53,163 nucleotides of DNA from the NCBI GenBank assembly GCA_001179505.1, contig CDMY01000404.1, forward strand, positions 32,398 through 85,560. The letters run 5' to 3'. Positions 11,801-23,326 of this stretch are shown here, piece by piece. This DNA comes from Vitrella brassicaformis. Its lineage: Eukaryota > Sar > Vitrellaceae. Position numbers and translations under genes: made by a program. A model generated the notes under the pieces. It was not told where the DNA came from and did no database searches. It saw only the letters and a program-made list of their open reading frames with translations. How positions within the stretch are numbered: position 1 is the first letter of the stretch; each line of letters begins with the position of its first letter.

Positions 11801-13404
11801 ACGAGAAAGGGGGAAGACACCGCTCCTCCTTCTCTGCACATGCATTTGCTTTCGTGTTGTTCATTGAGCTGACCCGTGTGAGTTTCCTCACAATGGGCAC
11901 AATGAGGTGCCGTCTGCCCTCCTGGCTGCGCAGTATAGACTGCAGCAACGACGCATAACCCTGGAGACAGACCGCTCACATGCACACAGAACAATCAACC
12001 ATTGTGCCACCAGACGCCCTCCCCAGATATGCATATGTATGTGCCTGTGCCACCCACTATCTCTCTCTCTCTCACCTCGGGCCTCAACTCCGCCACAACT
12101 CGACTCAGCTCCCGCGCCACCTGCTTCCAAAACTCCCGCTTCTCAACCATCCTCACGCCACTCCCCTCCTCCTCCCCTCCCCCGTCTTCCACCACCACCA
12201 CGTCCTTTCTGTGTGTCTTCCTGGGCGGGTCATCGATCAGCACGTCCTCCTGGAACCGGACGGCGATGCTGACGAGGTGCGGCAGATCGGTGCTGTTGGC
12301 TCGGGTGAGGAGGGAGGGGAGGGAAGGGGCCAGTTTGGCCAGGAAGGAGGCGTGTGGGTGGTCGAAACGGATCAGCGTGTTGCCGATCAGACAGACGCCT
12401 GATTGATGTGATGCATCCCCCCATGACATCATGCATGAGAGCGAGCATCTGCTACTCCGTGTCTGTCGTGTTGGTTACTTCTCAGTGGTAGCTCCTCGAA
12501 TTGCTCCGTCGCCCGTGTCACAAGATGGTGGAGCAGGGCGTGGTTGGGGCCGAATGGTGGGTGGTGCGAGAGGATGTGGATGACGCGGGAGAGCTCCAGC
12601 GGAGTGCGGGCACACGCCTGACAGACACACCACACACACGACAGACAGTCACGCCCATGTATGTCATGTCATCCATCGGCCTGCCTCTTCTGCTCTCGTG
12701 TGCTGACTGACGACTCACCGCTGCCTTGCGTATGGCCTCCTGGAAAAGCTGCCGGTTGCCGGTCTTACCGTGCCGCACCGCCGCGTCACACAGCGCCGAC
12801 ACCACCGTATACACGCTTCGGCCCATCCCATCGTCGCCATACACAACGGCACGCCTTTCCTTCACTTTTGTTGTGGGTGGTGGTGGTGGGATGGCCCGCG
12901 GCCCTCCCGCTCCGAAGGTTTCGAGGTCGTAGTGGTCAGGGATGGATGTGGCCTCGGACGGCAGCGGGGAGTCGATATCCGCTGCTGACCGGAGCAGCGC
13001 ATCTGAGCCGCCAACCACACCCAGCAGAAGAGGAGAAAGAAAGAAAGAAAGACATATCAGAACCATCCATGTGTGTGTTGTGTTGTGTTGTCTTCTCTTC
13101 TGTTCTGTTGCTTGCCTTGTGCGAGCCTGGTGCTCTTGAGGTGTTTGCCGTTGGTGCTGAGGACGATGGGCACCTTCTGCTTGAACCGCCGGTTTGGCCG
13201 CACGAAGATCGGGTCGGACTTGATGACGCCAGAGGCCCTCTCCGGACCATCGTCTGCCCGTGGCCACCTCTTGACCGCCGTATCCTCCCCCTGCGCCGAC
13301 ATCTGCACGCTGGCTGCTCCCGCAGCACCTGTGCTCGCCGCTGCAGTGGACATCTGGCGAAAGAGAGGGGTGGTGGACGGCCGAGAGAGGCCGCGGGAAA
13401 TCAT
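8215..13404 (-). CDS. large RAP-domain protein (organellar RNA-binding type)
   Basis: Sixteen exons: 13404-13116, 13002-12719, 12617-12479, 12398-12076, 11960-11874, 11787-11731, 11637-10915, 10831-10256, 10183-10004, 9894-9721, 9587-9419, 9333-9241, 9163-8907, 8787-8707, 8609-8557, 8461-8215. They sum to 3732 nt and a 1243-residue protein, and every junction phase closes. The C terminus is a RAP domain: LVDAAPFVVHIADTHY, then VGLPNDFYTEMDGTQIEW, then LLRAMGWHVALVPYFDWEPL and HEKMHFLRRQI. The middle is made of helical Leu-rich repeats of the FAST/RAP type (for example LADLSRVAFGLTKLG). RAP proteins bind organellar rRNA or mRNA. The Arg/Ser-rich N terminus (MISRGLSRPSTTPLF) resembles a mitochondrial presequence. 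The first intron has a GC-AG border. The exact RNA target is unknown. Confidence 0.85.
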
Positions 13405-13870
13405 CTCGCTCTCTCAAGGCCGCCGGTTTCGTCGCACTCGTGGCTGCCGCGTGTTGTATGTAAGAGCCTCTGAGTCACCGGCCGCGTCGCATATAGAAGA
13501 GATCTGTGTGCCGAGCCCGCCTCACTCATGCGGCTCCGCCCCCGGCCGCATTGCCGCCGTCAATCTCGTCGACGTTGAAGCAGTGTGAGATGAGGACTGT
13601 GTATAATACGACGACGAAGTATATGGACGAGAGTTCGTCGAACTCTTGCGTGAGGTAGAGGAAGAGGAAATAGAAAGTTATCCACATGGCGCAAACGCGT
13701 CGACCACGTCAAGATCCATCGAAGATCAGAGGAAGCGCCTCCTTATTGCTGACACTTCGCACTTCGCTAAGCTCGCAGCGTGGCGATTTGTCCGTCTGTC
13801 GGCGAAATGAAGCACAGGGGTGTCGGGCTGGTGTGCATAGACGCCAGACATCACTCATGAGCCGAGATCT
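13405..13870. other. divergent promoter region, RAP gene and cyclophilin
   Basis: 466 bp between two divergent starts. A TATA-like TGTATAATA occurs near 13600 in plus orientation. An open frame at 13686-13913 is unsupported and is probably cyclophilin 5' UTR. There is no GGGTTTCA motif. Confidence 0.4.
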
Positions 13871-15133
13871 ATGGAAACTCTCATCGCTTCACTCGCCTTC
13901 ATCAGCCTCTTGATGACGGCTTCCGGCTGGCTGACGGCTGCTTATCAGCGCTTCTCGACGTTCCCACTGGACAAGAGGAAGTGTGCGCGACCGCAGTGCT
14001 GCCCTGCCAAAGGTCCTCCGCTGCATTTGCATCATGCGACTGCGCACTGCGTGCTGATGGGCCTTGAGGACGCCTCATGGAGGGCAGATGCGGCTTCGCG
14101 GCGAAGCGCCATTGCAGCTGCGGCGGTGCCTGCAACGGTCCTTGTGCCTCTCACGGCTCTATTGCCAGCCTCTGCTGATGAGTCGGAGGCGAGAGAGGAT
14201 GCACCAGCGTCTCCGGACGCCGTCTTTCTCAACGAGACCACACCAAAGTAGGCCAACAAGCGGAAGATACACCAAACAAGACATCCGTCGATTGTTCTAT
14301 ACTTCCATTGTTGTCGCATCAGGATCACAGCTCGTTGTTGGTTGGAGATTGCCGAGGCGCCGAAGACAGCTGATGGCGCTCCCCTTCTCCTGGGCCGCCT
14401 CAACATCTCGGTTTATGGCGAGATTGTGCCCAAGACGGCAGACAACTTTATCCAGCTGTGCAGCTCGGGCAGTTACCAAAACAGCACTATCTACCGGATC
14501 GTAAAGGACTATGCCCTGCAGATGGGCGACATCGGTGCGGCCGGCACGGGCAAGAGCGGCCGCAGCGCACAGCCCGACGGCTCACCGCTGCCAAAGGAAA
14601 ACACGCGCATCCGCCACTCGGTGCCGGGCCATGGTGTGGTGAGCATGGTGCGCGACCTCAAGACCAAGAAGGTCGACAGCCGCTTCTTCATCACTCTCGT
14701 GGACGACGCCGGATGGGCCGACTCGCGCTTCGTGGCGTTCGGAAGGGTGCAAGGAGGAGAAGGGTTGATGGAGCAGCTTGGGAAAGAGAAGGTGGAGCCA
14801 GTGACCAACAGGCCGGTGCGCAAGCTCATCATCGCTGACTCGGGCGTGTACGGCCCCGATGAGCCCTTGCCCGTATCCCCGCCGCCATCAGCACAGTCCA
14901 TTGTTAGCGCCAAGCCACGGCCGCTGCTGCCGACCGTCACCTCCCCAGCCGAGCCAAGGAAGGGTCTGTTTGATGGACTGCTGCCGTCGTTGGGTGGTGG
15001 AGAGGGCGGGGGGGAGATTCAGTCGACCGATTCTGCTGACAGGGAGGCAGATCGTGTGCGACGGGCCAGAGAGGCGCAGGAAGAGATCAGACTGCGGAAG
15101 AAGAGACAGACAGAAAGGGAAAGCGGCGAGTGA
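13871..15133 (+). CDS. thylakoid-lumen cyclophilin-type protein
   Basis: Two exons, 13871-14247 and 14323-15133 (1188 nt, 395 residues). The leader has three parts: a hydrophobic signal peptide (residues 1-23, ETLIASLAFISLLMTASGW), a basic transit-like stretch, and a twin-arginine signal (RR at 77-78, then AIAAAAVPATVLVPLTALL, then ASA before DESE). This fits import into a secondary plastid and then Tat transport to the lumen. The cyclophilin fold follows: LLLGRLNISVYGEIVPKTADNF, STIYRIVKDYALQMGDI, RFFITLVDDAGWADSRFVAFG. Compared with CypA the Arg of the YRI segment, Gln63, Phe113 and Trp121 are kept, but Gln111 is Arg (SRFF) and His126 is Phe, so isomerase activity may be weak. A charged C-terminal extension ends in a helical Arg/Glu run. 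Confidence 0.88.
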
Positions 15134-16786
15134 ACGACTAGAGAAAGAGTGTATGGCGAGGCGAGTGTGCTGGTTGAAATTAATGGTGTCCAGAGGGATC
15201 ATGCAATTGACGGAGACGAGCAAAGAAGGTGCATACTAAGCTGGTCGACTGTTGACTGATGCGTTTGGACCTCTCATACACCTTTGGAGAGAGGTGTGCT
15301 GTGTGGTGCTTCTGTTGTTGTCTTGCGAGCGAGGGGGTCGTGAGGGGGTCGTGTGTATGTCCGGATGGATGGATGGATGCATGGATGCTGCATGTGGTGC
15401 GGTCTGAACAGTCGTGCTATCTACCCCTCTGTTGGTATCGTCGTTCGGTTGGGTGTGGGAGGTCGATTCTGGCTCGTTTGAGATCGACATCCGTGCCCTC
15501 TGCAGGAATGCCTGGACCCAGGTGTTTTTGCACTGGGCAGCGTGCCGTGTGTCAAATGAGCCAGGACCGGCCAACATCCAAGAGAGCTCAAAGAATGGAA
15601 GAGCCAGAGACTGACAGGTGTGTGGTTGCTGCCTGTGTGCAAGGGTGGGCTTCTCACTCTCGGTGCCGTGATGGCTCATCGCCGCTGCATGTCAGCAGTG
15701 TCGGTGTGACATGACGGCACTGTGTCTCGGGAAGCCCACAGCGATGCACAAAGCGAATGACACACGTGTGTGAATGGGTGGGTATGGTTGGTGTCAATCC
15801 ACAGGCATTCATTCAACGAACATGCAAACATCCACACGCACATCCAGGAATGAAATGAATGTGTCCGTCCATCGCCAACACGCAGACCACCCATCCATCC
15901 GCCTGTCATCCATTGCACAGAGAGCAGGAGAGGCCCACACTTGCAACTGCACTTCCGTCAGCTTATCCCTACTGCTGCCTCGCTCCACCCCCAGCCCTTT
16001 CTCGCTGGCCCGGCTGTGTGAGTGCAAGGGAGAGAGGGAGGGAGGGAGGGAGGGAGGCAGCAGACGTGAGGGCGCCGAAGTGCAAAAGACCCAGTGGCAC
16101 ACAGGCAGCCAAAAGTGGAACGCACGAATGGATGGATGTGTCTATGCCTGTCTATCTATCTGTCTGTCTAGAGGTCTACATGCCTTGTGCCGTGCCCTCC
16201 ACGTGTTGTCTCTTCGTCTGTCTGGCCGTCTCTCTTGCCGATACGCTTGTGCTATGCTGTCTGTCTCCGTCTGTCTGTCCATCTGTATATCTGTGTGTGT
16301 TGATTACTATCGCTCCGACCGTCGACTGACTGCCGTGGTGTCCTGCCCGTGCGTGATAGCGTGTGAGAGTGACTGATGGATGGATGGATGGATGCGTGTG
16401 CGTGGTGTCTCTCTGTCTGCGCGTGGTGGACTGATTTATGGATTGATTCAGCCGATCCACGTATGCTTTTGCAGCTCCCATGCACGCCCGAGAGCGGCAC
16501 ACCCGGCCGCCACACAGACACGAAGGCCGACCGACGCAAATATGTTCTCTCAGGCGCTTGCACCCTTGTCAAGGTCGGGTGGTGTCTCACCCACCTCGTC
16601 GTCTCATTATTCTCCCCCGGCTCAAACACGTGCACGCCCGCTTCGTGATCATGAACATTTGACACATCAGCGAGCAGTCATTTCTACACACCATGAGTCT
16701 GGCCGTCAGCTATGCTACGCGTCTCTCCCTCCCCTCTATCGTCCATCCATCCATAGCTGCTGCATACCACGAATTCAGCTAAGTGA
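15134..16786. other. intergenic, simple repeats
   Basis: About 1.65 kb between the convergent 3' ends of the cyclophilin and ARM-repeat genes. It has GGAT, CCAT, GGGA and CTGT repeats. Frames here are low complexity and I see no gene. Confidence 0.6.
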
Positions 16787-19047
16787 CTATCCCTCCGCTC
16801 GGCCGTCTGCGCCTCCATTCCCCTCCACAGGTCCCTCCCCCTCTCCCTCGCTATCGTCGTCGTCCACGTCGGTGTCGAGATCGGCCATCCCATCGCTGTC
16901 GTCATCCTCGCCCTGCTGGCCTTGCTGGCGGGCGGCCCGAGCGGCCTCGTAGCGAGCCGTGTCGACACGGCCGGGGAAGTAGTCCAATAGTATATTCATT
17001 GCCTGATTTACGTCAATCAACACATAACATAACAACAAGCAGGCACTTTGTTGTCGGTGTCTCTTCTTGCTTCTGCATCTGCATCCCTACCTCAAACGCG
17101 ACGTCCTGGTCGTCGTGTGTCTGCAGCGCCACCAACATGCTAACGTCAGCCTGCGTGTGCAAACAGACATGACCACAGGGGGAGGGCCCACCATCACACT
17201 GTGCGCCTGTCTGTCGCTATGTCAGTCACCTCTCGAATGAGCTGGCTGAAGGGGTTGTTGGGAAGGCTCTCGGCTACCTGCCTGTCCCTGCCATGACTGA
17301 AGACACATACACACACTCATATACACACACTCGTGGTGCTCCTGTGGAGTGGTCTGCTTACTCGAGTATGTTGCTGAGCACCACGAGGACGTTGGGGTCA
17401 TCCGTGCTGTCCAGGAGGCCGCAGAGGCGCTGGACACACCCATACCCGACCAAACCTTCGACCTGAACACATGGACGGGTCAGGGCAGAAGAAGAATTGC
17501 GATCCGTTCTCCCATTCCCCCGCTACCTACCTGTTGCTGCGATGCGTTGTTTGCCAGGAGGGCCATGGCCTCTGCTGCAGCCTGCTTGAGGTGCCGCAGC
17601 CCACCCGAGACGATGAAGTTGATGTCGATGGTCAGGCCGCTGTCGGCGTACATGTTGTCCGCCGTCATGATGTCGAGGAGGTGCGGCACTGCTCCACTAT
17701 TGACGACCGCCTCGACATGGCCAGCCGTCCCTTCATTCACAGACACACGGGTGACGTTTGCAATCAGGGACGATTGCTGGTATGCATTCGTTCGTACCCT
17801 CACTGATCATGATCGTGAGAACACGACAGGCCTTGTCGTGCGCTCGCGCGAGACGAATCGCTCGCTCGCATCCGGCATCCTCCTCAGACATGTCAGACAT
17901 GGATGCGGGCATCTGCGGTTGCATGATCTCGTTGGTCGCCGGTGGCTGCAGCAGCTGGCTGAGCCGCGGGATGACACCACACTCAGCCAGCACGTCACGA
18001 TGGGCATCGGTACCTGCATCAACACACAACCAAGAGTTGACTGACAAACAGCGCCACCTCTCCGCGTCAGGGCAACTGACCTTGTGCAATGTTGTCTAGC
18101 ACAGTTAATGCGTTCTCTAGCATTCCACACATAACCCACTCCCCCGCCGCCAGCTCCACCAGCCGCTCACACACCCCGGTCGCCACCACGGCATCGCGAT
18201 GCTCATCATCGTCCCTGCCGTCACTGATGGCCGCCAGCGCCGACATGGCTCCATACAGGAGGCAGCCCTCTTGGTCGGGCGTGTGGGTGCAGATGATGTT
18301 GGCCAAGACGGGCACGAAGGGCCCGATCTTGTCGAATGCGGGTGGGTCGGGGTTCCAGAAGCACAGGTAATACAGCAGGTCTGCACCGCCCTTGAGCACC
18401 TCGAAGGCCGTCCTCTCGCGCATCGTCGTCTGCAGTCGTGCGAGGACGCCCAGCTGCAGCATGTCGCCGCGCTCCTGGCCCAGGAGTGTTGGTCTGGCGA
18501 GATTGACCAGTGTCTTCATGGCCGCCACACACACGCCGTCATCGAGTGACGACACCAGCTCCACGAGGGGCGGGACGGCACCGGCGTCGATGACGGCCTG
18601 CATCTCTGGCCCGACGCTAGGTGTAGGCGGGCCGTTTGTATTGCCGGATGCGATGTTGTCCAGTGCGGATGCCGCCTGTTGCTGATGGTCGGGGAGGTGG
18701 TCGTCGCCCAGCCGCTCCACCAGCATCGGCAGGATGCCTGCATCGATGGCCTTCTGGGTGATGCACGGCACATGCCTGAGGGAAACCAGCTGGACGAGTG
18801 GCCGCAGCAGCTGCGAAGTGCTGTCGGGAGTTGTGGCGATGCTGGTGGAGATCTGGGTCATGACGGCAGAGATCTCGGCCTCCACGGCTTGAAGACCTCG
18901 TTCGGCCACCATCTGGTTGTAGCCCTCCTCCGTGCCGATGGAATCCAGCAACGCCGACGCCGACGCGTTGACCAATGCGCCCTGGGGCGACTCGGACAGA
19001 GGGCGCTGCTCAGCCGGGTGCTGCGTCGTGGTCTCCACCGACTCCAT
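16787..19047 (-). CDS. armadillo-repeat, importin-alpha-like protein
   Basis: Seven exons: 19047-18081, 18013-17798, 17730-17531, 17462-17362, 17296-17230, 17150-17091, 17002-16787 (1827 nt, 608 residues, all phases close). Several ARM repeats are visible, each with the pattern I-x-x-GA/GV-x-P-x-L-V-x-L: VIDAGAVPPLVELVSS, AVVATGVCERLVELA, VLAECGVIPRLSQLL, VVNSGAVPHLLDIM. ALDNIASG and VLDNIAQG match the A-L-x-N-I-x-G signature of importin-alpha. The C terminus is strongly acidic (DLDTDVDDDDSEGEGE). The basic importin-beta-binding region expected at the N terminus is missing, so it may be a specialised or non-classical karyopherin-alpha relative. It ends in TAG, showing that TAG is a normal stop here. 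Confidence 0.8.
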
Positions 19048-19637
19048 TTCTACTCTTGCGATGGTACGCGGAAGCCGCTCAAGGAAAAGAAAAAACGCAA
19101 AATCGCTGGGAAAATCGGCGCCGTTCTGCTGGCCAAGATCGGATTGGCTAGGAGTGTCCGGGTTGTTTGTATGTCTGCTGTAGCCGACATTCACACGTGC
19201 ACACGTCGTATCTGGATAAACAGCTGACATGTGCGTGCATGCTGACGGACCGACTGACTGACGGACGGACGGACTGTCCTAACCTCACCGGCCCACTACA
19301 CACTGCATCTCTCGTAAGAACCAACCTCTCTCTCCGTGCGTGCAGTAATGAATGCAGCCAGTATAAGTCTGACATCATGCCCCACACGGCAGCTGGCTGG
19401 CGTTCGCGTCTGGCGCTCATTGCACGCTCAACACAGGTATGTGCAATGGATGGATGGCTGGATGGATGGGTGCGTGACGATCTGGTCATCATCGTCACGA
19501 ATTGAACAAGTGGGTCCTGCAGGGATACACACCCATGTCTGTGTGAGCTCTACCCATGTATTCCATCCATGTATTGTCCATCCATCCATCCATTGTCTGC
19601 CGCCAGCCGAGCTACATCAGCCGCACGCCGACCAGAC
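19048..19637. other. intergenic
   Basis: About 590 bp upstream of the ARM gene and downstream of the next minus-strand gene. It holds GGAC and GGAT repeats. I see no gene. Confidence 0.5.
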
Positions 19638-22540
19638 TCACGTGTCTGAAACACACGACAGGCAACAGAGAGACAGGGAGGCGACGCGCGTTTATTGAGT
19701 GGGTGCAGCTGGGGATGGTCTGCCCGTCTCTCACCCGGTGTGCCGCGCTCGACAGACAGGGTGCTGACGAGCATGCTGACCTTGCACAGACCGGTGCCGA
19801 CCAGCTGCGCCAGGAAAGGCTGCTCAACGCGACGAGGCGACCCGAAAGTCATCTTGATCTGAGTCCTCTTGTGGCCCTGGCGACGCGACCAGAGAGACGT
19901 AAAGCAGATTGCCCAGTGGCCATCTGTCTGTCTGTCTGTCTGTCTGTCTGTGTAAGGGATGTTTGGCGTGTGTCGGGCACCTTGAGCTTGTCGCTGAATG
20001 AGGTCACAGCGGTCATCATGCTGCTGTAGAATGCCTCGAACTGGTCATCCGCTACCGTGTCTGAAACAAACGAACAGACAGACAGACAGACAGACAGAAG
20101 CACCATACACACAGACGCCACGCCGAATAGCTCTCCCACTTATTTCCGTTTCCCCCTCCTTACTCTTCACGTCAACATGCACTTCCTCGATCGGCGGCAG
20201 CTTCGTGGTGTCACGGTGCCACAGACAGGGGTGGTCGCGGTGCTGGGGGTCCGTGAAGGTGAGTGCGTCGGCCGATAGGCTGACACACACTGACGACAGG
20301 CTCCTCTCTCCCCGCCCCCTGCTCTCCCACGCCGTCTGCAGCCGCTCCAGGTACTGCCACACCTCACGAACAGGTGCAATCGCTGATGCGTCGATGTGCG
20401 ACAGGCTGGGCATGCCGGAGGCGACCTCCACTGCGCGCGTCTTCTTGGCGAGTGCACCACCGACCAGCCGTAGGGTGTGGGCGGCGGCGAATGCGTCGTC
20501 CGTGATGGCCGCGGGGATGCTCTCGTCACGCCCGCTGTAAGTCACAGTGCCGGCAGTCTTAACGAAGCCGCCGATGAGCTTCTGGGCAGCGGGAGTGCCG
20601 GTGCTGCGGCTGGGCGCAATCTGGCTGAGCGAGAGGAGCTCCGCGTCAATGCGTCCAGATGTGCCGTCGTCGTTGAGCGCGAAGACCTCCTCCCAGACTA
20701 CCTCGGGAGCCGCAACGGCCTCACTGATAGTACACGAAGCACAATCATGTGCTGCCCCCTCTCTCTTTCTGCATCCTTACATGAGCCGGGCAGCGCTTCC
20801 TGACCACGTCACAGCACCGTTAAGACTCGGCATACACCTCACGGTGATCTTGACCTCGCAAACGGACCGCTTGGCGCCTCTCGCCACCATCACGTCACGC
20901 AGCATGTCGATCCCGCTCCCGTTGGTATCCACCCGCACGACCTCATGCATAGACACACCTCGCAGTGTGCGCAGCGCCGCCAGCGACTTGCCGTCGGCGG
21001 GCAGCGCGCTCAGCAGACCGGCCGCGCTTGCGAAGTAGATGTTCTTGAGGTCAAGCACCTCAATGGCCTCACAGCCGCCAACCCACACATTCAGGCCCTT
21101 CCACTCCTTCAGGCCATACGATGACTGACCCAAATCGGTCCCGACGCTGAGCGTCGTGACGGCAGGGGTGCGCCACTGGCGGTCTGCGCGAGCCGAGATG
21201 CACTCGAGGGGGATGTTGTTGACGGTCTTGAGTGCCGGCAGGTGGATGGGGGAGGTGGGGGCGGGGGGCAGGTCAGATGAGGGGAGAGGGTCGGGGAAGA
21301 GATTGCTTTCGTAGGGCCAGACGGCCTCGAATGACAGCACCTCCAATGTGCCGTCGTCAGCCGACTGCCCGCAGCCGTCAGCTTGCCGTGCCGCAGCTGC
21401 CGCAGCTGTCCCCTCCCTCTCGCGCTTCTGTTTGGCTGCCATGGCCGCTCGGCCGCTGGCGTGGCCTTCTACCAGCGCCACCCACGTCCCGCGACACCAA
21501 GCCTCTCGACCCACGGGGCGCCGGCGCTTGATCTCTCTGATGTTAGTCGCCCTCTTCCCCCACCTCTGCGCCACGGCCAGTGGCATGGCCGCCCACATGG
21601 GCCTCGCCGTGTCGTCCTCACAGTCGATGACCAGCTTGGCGTAGCTGGCGGCCGACTGGGTGAAGAGGCGCCTGCCGAGGGGCCGGCGGTAGCGCGTCAG
21701 CTCCCAGGGCTGCAGGTGGCCGAACACGTTGAAGAGATCATCACACGACAGACGGCGACGGGCCTGAGGGCAAAGAGAGAAGGCATTCATACGTTAAGGT
21801 GGGTTTGATGTATCAGGTCTATCGTGGTGTCATTCTCACCGGTTCTTCTAATTCGGGTGGACAGCCGCTCTCCTTGACCAGACGATACGATGGCCGCCGC
21901 GCCTGTGACCAACACATGCGGCGGAATGGACACAGTGCTCTATTCTGACTCTTTTGGGTGGATGATGTGCACCTGTGGCTGTTGGTCGGTCTCTGCAGCT
22001 GCCGAGCTATTGGCTGGTGGCGGCGTGGCGGCGGCCGTCAGAGCATCCACGGCTCCCGAGAGGCCCGACTCGACAGACGACAGCTGAGTGACGGCGGCTT
22101 TGACATAAGACTCCAGAAGGGACAGCTGAGTGGGCACCAGCAGCGACTCATGGGACGATGCCTGCAAGACCACCGAAGGGCACCAAACAATGTGCCGTGA
22201 CCTGCTGCCTGGTGCGGACTCTGCGTGTACCTCGGCAGGGTGATTGGCAGGGTCCAGCCGCTTGATCTTCGACAGATGAGCACCAACCTGATGCAGAGAG
22301 GAACAACAAACACAGCGAGAGGGTGTGGCGCTGGGCCTGTCAGGTGCGTTCATCACAGCATACCTCCGAGTGAAGCTGCCGCAGCTGGTCCAGGCCTTGC
22401 TCCACACGCGCCGCCTGATCCTTCAACTGAACACAACACACAACACACAACATGACACCACAGCCGTTGGATGGAAGCTGCTGGCTTCTCTTGCCCGTCA
22501 GTCCGCCACCCACCTGAGCTGTATCCATGGCGCCGATCAT
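19638..22540 (-). CDS. EGH-motif family protein with N-terminal coiled coil
   Basis: Ten exons: 22540-22514, 22426-22364, 22287-22231, 22161-21973, 21902-21840, 21763-20781, 20723-20164, 20060-19981, 19876-19735, 19645-19638 (2172 nt, 723 residues, all phases close). The first four exons encode a heptad-like helix (QAARVEQGLDQLRQLHSE; LSLLESYVKAAVTQLSSVE). The 983-nt exon begins with an F-box-like segment (ARRRLSCDDLFNVFGHLQPWEL), then WVALVEGHASGRAAM, then beta/Leu segments (AIEVLDLKNIYFASAAGLL). The same EGH-x-x-GR block occurs in the gene at 23327, so the two are distant relatives. The function is unknown; ubiquitin-ligase adaptor is possible from the F-box-like start. The last exon is only 8 nt. 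Confidence 0.7.
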
Positions 22541-23326
22541 ATGCCGCTATCAACGGTCCGCATGAACGGCGAACAAGCCTGCACCATCCCATGCAGCCAC
22601 AAAACCAACCAGATCAGGCGGCGGAAAGCATTGTGAAAGGGCCGTTCCTCGGTCTGAATTCTCATTTCTGTGCTCGACGTATGTCGCCCTCTGCCTGGGA
22701 GCCCTCGAGTAGCCCTCCCGCGCCACTCACCTGGTTAGTGCCACGCCTGGAATCGCTCCGGAGTCTGGCGATGAAAAGCCAGCCACAGGTGACCCCAAAC
22801 AGCAAAGGCGGCAGCAATCACGCCTCTGCAATGAGTCTATTCCGTCAAATTGATGAGCGCTGATTTATAGGGTTTTCTGGGGTTTCAGGGTATGAACTAC
22901 CCCACCACCAGATCGCAGGCCCCCACACGAAAGGCACTAAGCAAACAAAGGCTGATTTGCTTCCTTGAGTTAGATCGGTAGGTCGCCTGCCTCCCACAAG
23001 CAAAGCAATTCATTCACACACATCATTCACAGCGGCTGTGACACTGTGTTTTAGCGTCCTTCCTTGTCTGTGTGCAGGTCTGAGTCACTGTCGTGTCGAT
23101 GAGCTGAAAAGAATCGTCGCGTTTGTCCTTCCTGAGGTGCGCCAGGCAGAGTGAAGGAAAAGGCCAATTCGCATGGCCCATCGGCGCCGCCCTCATGTGC
23201 TGTGTGTTTGTGCGCACACAGGGAGGACCCTGAGCATCGCTTATTAGCTGCGGCTTCAGAGAAGGCATCGAAGACTTCTCATCGCACCGGACGACAGAGA
23301 CCAGCCGCTGAATCAGATCTACAGCT
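22541..23326. other. divergent promoter region of the two EGH-family genes
   Basis: About 790 bp. It contains one GGGTTTCA-type motif (22869-22903) oriented toward the leftward gene. Short frames here (for example 22471-22863 on plus) have no domain and I reject them as genes. Confidence 0.5.
22869..22903 (-). promoter_or_regulatory. GGGTTTCA-type directional motif, diverged copy
   Basis: The plus strand reads AGGGTTTTCTGGGG, then TTTCAGGGTATGAACTACCC. Reversed, it matches the shared motif with a two-base change in its first block. It lies about 330 bp upstream of the 22540 start and points toward that gene. Confidence 0.45.

Noticed and set aside
13686-13913. Open frame upstream of the cyclophilin
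   Set aside because: It overlaps the cyclophilin leader in another frame and has no domain; likely 5' UTR.
15774-16376. 200-residue plus-strand frame in the intergenic region
   Set aside because: It consists of microsatellite translations (Cys/Leu/Ser runs) with no recognisable protein pattern.
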